Positions 16,319-22,786 of a DNA stretch of 22,786 bases are shown here, in pieces. Made by a program: the position numbers and the translations under genes. Source of the DNA: JBEICQ01 sp046297395. GTDB lineage: Bacteria > Bacteroidota > Bacteroidia > UBA4408. The stretch covers positions 1 through 22,786 of the forward strand of contig JBKCNM010000017.1 of NCBI GenBank assembly GCA_046297395.1. The letters are read 5' to 3'. Every line of letters starts with the position of its first letter. Position 1 is the first letter of the stretch. The notes under the pieces are model-generated. The model saw only the letters and a list, made by a program, of their open reading frames with translations, did no database searches and was not told where the DNA came from.

Positions 16319-17514
16319 GCTTGTTGAATAGGTAGTGTAAATGTGATATTGGTGCCCATGCCCATGGTAGATTCTGCGTAAATATCTCCGCCGAGTTTGT
16401 TCAGCACCTCTTTTGAAATATACAAACCCAATCCTGTTCCGGGGAGGGCAGAAGAGCCTCTGTAAAACATTTCAAAGATTCGTTTGAGGATGTCGTCCTG
16501 CATACCAATGCCATTGTCGGATACAACAAATTGATAGTGGTTGTTATGAATGCTCATAGAGAACCCTATTCGCGGGTCAAGAATTTCGGTGCGGCGGAAT
16601 TTCACGGCATTGGATAAAAGATTCCTGAGCAGGACTGAAACTCTACTTTTATCCGAATAAATCTTCGTTTCCTGCGGCATGTCGGGAATAAACTGCAAGG
16701 GGATGTCGGACGGCATTTGGAGGTCATGGAATATTTCAAGGGCGAGGTTACGCATGTCAAACCATTCATAATTCACTGCACGCCTTGCATTCCTTGAGTA
16801 CTCCAGAATTTCCTGTATGGTAAGATCCAGGCGATTGATGCTGTTTTCGGCCATGCGCAAGTACTTGTCCACATCGATGCTGAGGTCATAGGCATTAAAA
16901 ACCAGCGCAAGGAGTCCTTTGATAGACAGAAGCGGGCTGCGCAAATCATGCGATACACAATAAACAAAATTATCAAGCTCCGCGTTGATTTTTCGGAGCT
17001 CATTGTTTTTTATTTCTATCTCCTTATTCAGATGAAGCAGCGCATCATTGCGTTTCAGCAACTCGGTTTTTTCTTCCTCTGAGCGTTGCTGTGCTTTTTT
17101 CAGGGCGCTGATTTGATGTAGCAGCTCTATCTGTGAATCATGTGAAGCAAAATCGTTGATAAGCAGGTTGTTTTTTTTCATCTCTTCATCGCTACTCACA
17201 ATCGGAGCTCCCACAAAAAGCAACTGGCTCTGGTCATGTAGTGGAATAAACTGCCCCTTGATGGACAAATTATTTTTGTTCTTCCGAAGCGAGAGAATGA
17301 ATACTTTGGACGCATTAGACGCAATTGAATCGCAGGTGTATTCAACACCATATGTCGGGCTTGTAATATCGAAGGCTTCTTCAAAGGAGGTCTCTTCCTG
17401 AATAAATCGCGACAGGCTTTTGCCGGTTTTCATAATCTTCAATTGTTTATCTGCAATGAAGTAAAAGGGGAAGAGAAGATCAATCAGTGTTGATTCTTTA
17501 ACAAGTTGTATCAT
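16315..17514 (-). CDS. HNOBA-domain histidine kinase
   Basis: This 399-residue kinase has an N-terminal HNOBA-like (haem NO-binding associated) PAS-fold domain at about residues 10-130. Characteristic points are LLFPFYFIADKQLKI, GKSLSRF, SIKGQFIPLHDQSQLLFVGAPIV, and NDFASHDSQIELL. A coiled-coil signalling helix (130-180), HisKA (H189 in SHDLRSP) and HATPase (N302, D333-NGIG, GTGLGLYI at 359-366) follow. HNOBA domains usually partner H-NOX haem sensors; no H-NOX domain is in this protein or elsewhere in the window. The kinase core is strikingly similar to that of the next kinase upstream, so the two genes are likely tandem duplicates. The frame has no membrane span. Confidence 0.85.
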   Translation of the reverse strand: MIQLVKESTLIDLLFPFYFIADKQLKIMKTGKSLSRFIQEETSFEEAFDITSPTYGVEYTCDSIASNASKVFILSLRKNKNNLSIKGQFIPLHDQSQLLFVGAPIVSSDEEMKKNNLLINDFASHDSQIELLHQISALKKAQQRSEEEKTELLKRNDALLHLNKEIEIKNNELRKINAELDNFVYCVSHDLRSPLLSIKGLLALVFNAYDLSIDVDKYLRMAENSINRLDLTIQEILEYSRNARRAVNYEWFDMRNLALEIFHDLQMPSDIPLQFIPDMPQETKIYSDKSRVSVLLRNLLSNAVKFRRTEILDPRIGFSMSIHNNHYQFVVSDNGIGMQDDILKRIFEMFYRGSSALPGTGLGLYISKEVLNKLGGDIYAESTMGMGTNITFTLPIQQA

Positions 17515-17761
17515 GGTTTTTTGTGGTTTGAGAAAGAAGAGGGAGTTGAAGGCTGGCTGTTGTTAGCAGAAACTTGTTTTCAGATATAAAAACGCCAATA
17601 AAAACCCGGTATAAAAGCACCTTATGAAATAAATCAAATGAAGGCCAACTCACCTGATCCGGGACAGCGGATTTTTTACAAAAAGGGGTTCCTGCAAAAG
17701 CATGAAATTTTTTATTAATGAAACTTGTAATTTCTGACATGGGTTTTATCACAAGTAGTAT
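17515..17761. other. Intergenic gap between the two paralogous kinases
   Basis: This 247-base gap follows the GAF/PAS kinase and precedes the HNOBA kinase. I see no clear terminator hairpin and no good TAnnTTTG box (TTCATTTG at about 17628-17635, read on the minus strand, is 7 of 8 but has no -33 partner). An 84-codon minus-strand frame crosses it but lacks recognisable features. Confidence 0.4.
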
Positions 17762-19489
17762 TTAGCTGATAGAGATTTCTTTTTTTGTTTCTGTTTTTTC
17801 TGATGGAAGTGAAAGATGCACCGAAGTACCTTTTCCGGTAGAAGAGCTTAGGCTGATGTTGCCACCCATTTTCTGTACAATTTCCTTCACTATGTAGAGC
17901 CCAAGACCTGTTCCTGAGCTGCCGGCATGACCCCTGAAAAACATGTCGAAAACCTTGCTTTGGTATTCTTCCGAAATGCCCATTCCATTGTCGTTTACAA
18001 AACACTCAAAAGTGTTTCCATGATTGATGAAAACAACTTCCACATAAGCATCAGGATGATTTGGTTTTGCATATTTAATTGCATTACTCATGAGGTTTTT
18101 AAGAAGTGCTCCCAGCCTGTTCCGGTCAGTAATTACCTGAGAAGAGCCGGTTATTTTGGTTTTGAGGGTAATGGGTGGATTTGCATCATCGCGTAATTCC
18201 TGAAAAACAAACTCACAGAGTTTTTGTACATCTACCTCCTGTCGCATCACTTCTGTTCTGGCATTTCTGGAATATTCGAGAATGTCTTTGATTGTGCCGT
18301 CGAGTCGGTTGATACTGGTTTCGGCCATTTTAAGATACCCTGCTACTTCTTCGCTCACGAGGTGTGAGTGCAAAATTAATCCAAGCAATCCCTTGATGGA
18401 AAGGAGTGGACTACGAAGGTCGTGAGAAACGCTGTAGACAAAGTTATCGAGCTCGGCATTGATTTTTTTTAATTCCTCATTTTTATTGATGAGTTCTTTT
18501 TCTGTCTTTTTTATACTGGTAATATCTCTTTCAAGGGAAATGTAATTAACCACATTTCCGGTAGCATCCTTTACAGGTGTAATCTGCAATTGATTTACAA
18601 AAGGCTCCCCGTCTTTTTTGTAATTGATAATGGTTTTTTCTACACTTTCTTTCTGTCTGAGGGCCTTCCGGATTTCTTCGATAATGTTTTTGTCTGTATC
18701 CGGTCCATGTAAGAATTCACCGGGCTTTTTTCCTTTTACTTCTCTTAATGAGTAGCCGGTCATTTGTGTAAAAGCGTGATTAATCCAATCTATTTGTCCC
18801 TGTCTGTTGGCAATAACCACCGCATTGGGAGTTTGGGTAGCGATGAATGACAGCTGATGAAGTTCTTTTTTTGCTCTTTGAATTTCCCAGCTTCTGAGTT
18901 GATTCAAAAAAATGCTTTCTGCCTGATGGCAAAGGATGTCGAAGAGTGTTTTTAAGCGGTTTTCGAGAATGGGAAAGAGTGGTGCATTTTTATTGGTATT
19001 GCCTGCCAGCACAAGAAAAGAGTATCTATGGTCCTCTACTTCCACACGGTAGCACAAAAAAGAATCAAATGGCAATCCGGGATACTGTTCCTGTATGGTA
19101 GATGATTCCAAAATAAAGGCCACATGAGGTTTGATGTTGTGAAGCAGAGATTCCAGGATGATGGCTATCGACCTGTTCTCATCATTTTTCAAGGACAGTC
19201 CTTCGGTGTAAACAGAATAAGATTTGCTTTCGGGTCCTTTGATAAGAATCATCGCAACTTCTGTTTCTACCACATCCACGATTCCTTCGAGCAGGGTGTT
19301 GATAAGGTCGTGGGGAGAAATTTTGCGAATGGCTTTTTGGGTGAGTTGCTGCAGGCGCTTGTATTGCTCCAGCTCGTGATCAAGTTTGTCGCGGGTATTA
19401 ATCAATTCCTGCTCAGTGGCAGAAAATCGGGTAACCCTTAGTTGAAGAGCCCGGTATTCATCAAGTAATTTTTTGTATTCTTCTTCCAT
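17762..19489 (-). CDS. GAF/PAS hybrid histidine kinase paired with FIST
   Basis: This protein of about 575 residues opens with a coiled coil (5-55), then a GAF-like domain (about 60-200), a PAS domain (about 212-328), HisKA (H356 in SVSHDLRSP) and HATPase (NLMSNAIKY, NDNGMGI, GTGLGLYI). The PAS domain resembles LOV-like PAS domains (GKKPGEFLHGPDTD) but has no flavin-adduct cysteine (NCRF is replaced by KPGEF). I start at the ATG at 19489; a GTG at 19495 directly abuts the FIST stop and is also possible. Either way the FIST gene and this kinase are one transcript, so FIST is its probable sensor partner. Confidence 0.88.
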   Translation of the reverse strand: MEEEYKKLLDEYRALQLRVTRFSATEQELINTRDKLDHELEQYKRLQQLTQKAIRKISPHDLINTLLEGIVDVVETEVAMILIKGPESKSYSVYTEGLSLKNDENRSIAIILESLLHNIKPHVAFILESSTIQEQYPGLPFDSFLCYRVEVEDHRYSFLVLAGNTNKNAPLFPILENRLKTLFDILCHQAESIFLNQLRSWEIQRAKKELHQLSFIATQTPNAVVIANRQGQIDWINHAFTQMTGYSLREVKGKKPGEFLHGPDTDKNIIEEIRKALRQKESVEKTIINYKKDGEPFVNQLQITPVKDATGNVVNYISLERDITSIKKTEKELINKNEELKKINAELDNFVYSVSHDLRSPLLSIKGLLGLILHSHLVSEEVAGYLKMAETSINRLDGTIKDILEYSRNARTEVMRQEVDVQKLCEFVFQELRDDANPPITLKTKITGSSQVITDRNRLGALLKNLMSNAIKYAKPNHPDAYVEVVFINHGNTFECFVNDNGMGISEEYQSKVFDMFFRGHAGSSGTGLGLYIVKEIVQKMGGNISLSSSTGKGTSVHLSLPSEKTETKKEISIS

Positions 19490-19495
19490 GCACAC

Positions 19496-20728
19496 TTACC
19501 GATACAGCACATAGAGCGCGGTAGTATAATTGTGATAGGTGTTTTTATTTCCCAATCGAGCAAACTCTCCGAAGCCGTACATGCCTAACCAAGGAGGGCA
19601 ATTGCCTTGCTTGTCGTAAAAAGGCACCTGCATGCTGCTCACAAGTTCTTCTTTGATGATGCGGTTATGAAGGAATCGTCCTCTTGCGAGGCAATCGGCA
19701 TGAAACACAGCCACGGGTGTTTTTCCTATCAACTTCAGTTTCATTTGGTTCACCATTTTTTCCATTTCATTGAAGATAAGTGCTTCATCTCTTTTGGTGA
19801 GCCACAGTTCTGTTCCTTGTTTGATGTTGGTTGCATAGTGCATGTTTTGGCCATCATGGCTAGTAACAACCCGAAGCAGGTGTTGGTTGCCATACTCTTC
19901 TGAGAGTGTAGTACTTAGTTTTTCGCCCAATGCGCCTACCGGAATGGTATCGCCACAGGTGGCATTTTCGGGAAGTCCTAGTCTTCTCAGGTATTCACTC
20001 CAGGCGGGTTTTCCATTGATTGTTTCGATGGTGTTTCCCTGGCAGGAAGTTACCACAAGGGGTTCTCCTATGGCCACAAACCCATGAGTGGCGCAGGTTT
20101 CCACCTTGAGTGTGGGATCTGAAAAGCCGAGTAAAAACGCCCCGTGTTGATAAAGATGTTGGTTTACACCCTGGTAGTTTACAAACCCTTTCATGTTGTC
20201 GGAAGAGGTGGCTCCAAACAGTGTTACCTGTTCTCCAAATACTTCTTCGCAAGCCTGAATCACTGCATTGTTATCGGTATTTATTCCGGATCCCAAAAAG
20301 TAAAGCATGTTAATCCCGGGCTTGCTCTGTTTGAGCTCACGGGCCATTGCAAGGGTTTTGAGATAAGCGTTATGGCCGTAAAAATCATTGCAATGGGCAA
20401 TTCCGAAATCATCTCCTTTGATGGCCATCAGGGCTATGTCTTTCATGGATTCTGAAACTCCTTCTCTGCCAACCACCCCGCAGCAAGAGCTCAGCAAAAT
20501 GCTTGCATGAGGAGCCAGGCGATGTGCCTCATCCAGAAGTTCTTCAAAATTGTGACCAATAGATGCATGCAAAATGAGTACTGAACAATCTGCAAGATTT
20601 TCTCCCAAAGCAACCTCCATGCATTCGTTTACTGCACGGCGGGAATTAATGATTCTGGCCGAAGCCGAGTAAAATGACAACATCCTCTTAATTTGAAGTG
20701 TAAATTTAACAAACGGATGTGTTTGCAT
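19496..20728 (-). CDS. FIST-domain sensory protein
   Basis: This protein of about 400 residues has FIST N (residues about 45-250: DCSVLILHASIGHN, LLSSCCGVVGREG, MLYFLGSGINTDNNAVIQ, FGATSSDNM) and FIST C (about 260-410: PVAVFHADCLARGRF, LGMYGFGEFARLG, YHNYTTALYVLY). FIST proteins are small-ligand sensors that usually act with a co-encoded kinase; the NosP branch binds haem and nitric oxide and controls a kinase. I cannot confirm a haem-ligand histidine from sequence alone. The ATG at 20728 has an AAGGA eight bases upstream; the ATG at 20683 (MLSFYSAS) also fits the family. Its TAA abuts the following kinase, so the pair is a sensor-kinase module at the head of the signalling block. Confidence 0.88.
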   Translation of the reverse strand: MQTHPFVKFTLQIKRMLSFYSASARIINSRRAVNECMEVALGENLADCSVLILHASIGHNFEELLDEAHRLAPHASILLSSCCGVVGREGVSESMKDIALMAIKGDDFGIAHCNDFYGHNAYLKTLAMARELKQSKPGINMLYFLGSGINTDNNAVIQACEEVFGEQVTLFGATSSDNMKGFVNYQGVNQHLYQHGAFLLGFSDPTLKVETCATHGFVAIGEPLVVTSCQGNTIETINGKPAWSEYLRRLGLPENATCGDTIPVGALGEKLSTTLSEEYGNQHLLRVVTSHDGQNMHYATNIKQGTELWLTKRDEALIFNEMEKMVNQMKLKLIGKTPVAVFHADCLARGRFLHNRIIKEELVSSMQVPFYDKQGNCPPWLGMYGFGEFARLGNKNTYHNYTTALYVLYR

Positions 20729-20823
20729 TTACGGCTTCCTTTGGAGAAACTTTTTTATGGGATAAACGAACAAAAAACAACGAGGAGCGGTGTTGTCCCG
20801 ATTTTAGGAGCGTATGCCTCCAT

Positions 20824-20859
20824 TCAGCCCGAGGAAAGTGCTTACTGTCTTCGGGCTGA
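20824..20859. repeat. 9 bp inverted repeat between hydrolase end and FIST
   Basis: TCAGCCCGA (20824-20832) and TCGGGCTGA (20851-20859) are exact reverse complements with an 18-base loop. It lies just downstream of the T9SS domain stop on the minus strand, where a terminator would be expected, but no U-tract follows. Confidence 0.45.
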
Positions 20860-20878
20860 TTACAGAGGTAGCGAAGTA

Positions 20879-21157
20879 CTATTGTTTTTCAATCACCAGC
20901 TTCAGTGTTTCATTTTGATTGGAAGTATTGACCATTACAAAGTAAATGCCTTCCAACAAATTTTCGGTGGACACTTCATGCATGCTTGTGCCAACATTTT
21001 CCTGTTTTAGCACCAATTTTCCACTGACATCGAAAATACTGAACTGCACAATGGGTTCAGGTGAACTGATGGTGAAATTACTGCGGGTAGGGTTGGGAAA
21101 AATTGTTGACCTGCTTTTATTTTGTGTGGAAGCATTTTGTTTTTTCTCGTATGCATT
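20879..21157 (-). pseudogene. Detached T9SS type A sorting domain
   Basis: On the minus strand, in the same frame as the hydrolase, a 92-residue open stretch reads as a type IX secretion C-terminal signal: a Q/N/S/T-rich linker, FPNPTRSNFTISS, a FSIFDVSGKLVL strand pair, LEGIYFVMV, and a terminal LKLVIEKQ followed by TAG at 20879-20881. It has no start codon of its own near its beginning and follows two in-frame TAA codons (21215-21217 and 21158-21160). It is best explained as the 3' end of the hydrolase gene, cut off by nonsense mutations. Stop readthrough or sequencing error are the alternatives. Confidence 0.75.
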
Positions 21158-21214
21158 TTACCTCTGATTGAAGATGTCTTTTTTCGATAAAATATCGCGG
21201 GAATGTTCGTTGTT

Positions 21215-22786
21215 TTAATGGTTTGATGTGCTTCCTGTTGCCATTCGAATAAAATTGGTTGCACATGTTGGCATTTGTTTTATTTCTGCAAGGAAGTTTG
21301 AATGGGTTGGGGTAACAAAGCCCGGCTCCAGGGTAATTCTTTCTCCGGCCCTGAAAATAGTTTGGGCATGGGCTTGCAGGGTAACCGGGCCACAAACATT
21401 TGTGGTAGTATAAGTTCCGGAAGGTGTAAGGCTTGTGATTGTGCAGCCGGGATATTTTCCAACATTGTTACCGGCCCGAATGGTCTTATCTGCCGAATGG
21501 ATTCTTGCCTCCGGGGTTTCGTTTTGAAAAAGCAAATGTTCTGCTTCCGTATCATTCAAAATTTGCATTACCCAAGCAATATTTTCATCGGTTATTTCCA
21601 CATGGGTTTGGTTTTGTTCGGGTGCATACACCACATCAAAATGAGAGATGGCATGGTTGGGGTCATTCAATCTTGCTGAGCCCTGAAAAATGAGAGGCAA
21701 AGCAATATGGCTGTTTTCTACAAGGGCTTCGAAATTGATGATGCCTGCGGCACTTAATGCAGGAATAAAACAATAGTTGGGCGCTTGGGTGGTTGCAGGA
21801 GTGAAATAACTTGGTATGTTACAAGGGTCTATATTTCCGCCCAACAAATAAGAGATCCAGTGGTTTAAAAAGGTAAATCTGTTCAAATCTGATCGAAAAC
21901 TACCGGCAACAATATCTACGCCTCTGGAATTTCTTACCCGAACACTGTTGTCCGTGAAATAATTTAAATAGGATGGCATACATCCTACATAGGGCATCTC
22001 AAAATCATAGATTTTGCAATATCCATCACCGTAGTTGGGCAAAGATTGAATATTCACATTAAACACTCCATCACCATCAAACATTGTTTGGCATGACTGC
22101 ACGCTGCCGTTGTTTTGTCTTATTCCGTTTCTGCTTCCGTTAATGATTGCATATTTTCTGCAATTGATTGGCCAAGTAAGTGCATTCGGATGGTTATTAA
22201 ATAATGTTCTTTCCATACTTGGGCCTGCTGTTGAAAACTTCATGGGCGAATACCAATCTATCGGATCTGCCAGGCAGCTGTATAGCACCAATTGGCTGGC
22301 GCTTGGACAGGTAAGCTTTGTATATTTATCTCTGATCATATCTGCGTTTGGGATTAAAGCAATGTTGCTTGTTCCTTTTAGGTTTTGAAGAAAATATTGC
22401 ATTCCCAGGTTGATATTGGCGCCCATCTGGGGGGAGTCGAAACTGATGAACTTTCCCACGCAATCTTTGTATTTGTTGGCTCCATTAAGTTCCAGATCCC
22501 TGATGGCAAATCTGCTTACGACACCACCCATGCTTGCTCCGCAAACCACAAGTTTTTCGGCACTGCCGTTGAAGTCGAGGCTGTCTTTGATTTGCCTGAG
22601 GGCTTTTGACAAAGCGAATCCATTATTCTCCATATACTGCTGCCCGCTTTCAAAATCTACAAATACGATATCGTAGCCGGCATCATAAAGTTTTTGCAAC
22701 AGCTCGGGTGATTTTTGAACCTGCAAGGGTTCTCCGTCTTCCACCCCCTCGGCGTCTACACCGGTTACTAGGGTTGCCCAATTAAA
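21215..22786 (-). CDS. Secreted alpha/beta-hydrolase (lipase-like), partial
   Basis: The gene enters from the right edge; the frame stays open through base 22786 and its 5' end is not seen. It resembles secreted lipase/esterase-like proteins of Bacteroidota: a strand with GYDIVFVDFESG, a nucleophile elbow GASMGG, an ISFDSPQMGANI segment, and a candidate catalytic histidine in QTHVEIT. Near the end comes a small module with the FRAGERITLEPGF pattern, which commonly precedes a T9SS sorting domain. The frame stops at TAA 21215-21217, before the sorting domain found in frame downstream. Without that signal the product would probably not be exported across the outer membrane. The substrate is unknown. 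If the stop is real the gene is truncated. Confidence 0.72.
   Translation of the reverse strand, partial: FNWATLVTGVDAEGVEDGEPLQVQKSPELLQKLYDAGYDIVFVDFESGQQYMENNGFALSKALRQIKDSLDFNGSAEKLVVCGASMGGVVSRFAIRDLELNGANKYKDCVGKFISFDSPQMGANINLGMQYFLQNLKGTSNIALIPNADMIRDKYTKLTCPSASQLVLYSCLADPIDWYSPMKFSTAGPSMERTLFNNHPNALTWPINCRKYAIINGSRNGIRQNNGSVQSCQTMFDGDGVFNVNIQSLPNYGDGYCKIYDFEMPYVGCMPSYLNYFTDNSVRVRNSRGVDIVAGSFRSDLNRFTFLNHWISYLLGGNIDPCNIPSYFTPATTQAPNYCFIPALSAAGIINFEALVENSHIALPLIFQGSARLNDPNHAISHFDVVYAPEQNQTHVEITDENIAWVMQILNDTEAEHLLFQNETPEARIHSADKTIRAGNNVGKYPGCTITSLTPSGTYTTTNVCGPVTLQAHAQTIFRAGERITLEPGFVTPTHSNFLAEIKQMPTCATNFIRMATGSTSNH

Noticed and set aside
17498..17752. 84-codon minus-strand frame between the two kinases
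   Set aside because: No recognisable motif, overlaps the HNOBA kinase start, and its composition is unlike neighbouring proteins.
21007..21264. 85-codon minus-strand frame over the hydrolase end
   Set aside because: It is in a different frame; the true signal here is the T9SS domain in the hydrolase frame.

Overview
The window looks like chromosomal DNA of a Bacteroidota bacterium. This rests on a DUF4290 protein, a type IX secretion (T9SS) C-terminal signal, a promoter of the Bacteroidota type (TTTG, 18 nt, TACTTTTG), and a REP-like palindrome of the kind I recall from genomes of this phylum. I see no rRNA, tRNA, CRISPR array or insertion sequence. Nothing allows a genus call.

Layout. Positions 1-359 are non-coding with strong inverted repeats. 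Positions 7072 down to 360 hold a tight six-gene minus-strand operon: a PqqD-like protein, an ATP-grasp ligase, a fold-III PLP decarboxylase, a urea-transporter/M23-peptidase fusion, a predicted outer-membrane barrel with a TPR-like N-terminus, and a small secreted TPR protein. Spacings run from 11 bp gaps to 49 bp overlaps. A 336 bp gap with a REP-like element separates it from tcdA (minus). Divergent from tcdA, a plus-strand group encodes a UvrD/PcrA-type helicase, a DUF4290 protein and a coiled-coil lipoprotein (8230-12325).

Positions 20728 down to 12503 are a minus-strand signalling block: a FIST-domain sensor, a GAF/PAS histidine kinase, an HNOBA-domain histidine kinase, a single-domain response regulator, a multi-PAS HisKA_2 kinase, and a receiver-SpoIIE/PP2C phosphatase. 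FIST (NosP-type) and HNOBA are both linked in the literature to haem/nitric-oxide sensing, and the only visible output is a phosphatase. At the right edge (20879-22786) lies an alpha/beta-hydrolase gene that enters from outside the window. Its T9SS sorting domain is in frame but cut off by two TAA codons.

How the parts may work together. In the first operon the PqqD and ATP-grasp pair suggests carrier- or peptide-dependent amide ligation, with the decarboxylase supplying or trimming an amino-acid substrate and the last three genes acting in the envelope. The gene content is seen directly; the pathway is inference. In the signalling block, sensing probably passes through kinases and receivers to a partner-switching phosphatase. 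The two best candidates for undescribed biology are the pqqD operon and the FIST/HNOBA phosphatase cluster.
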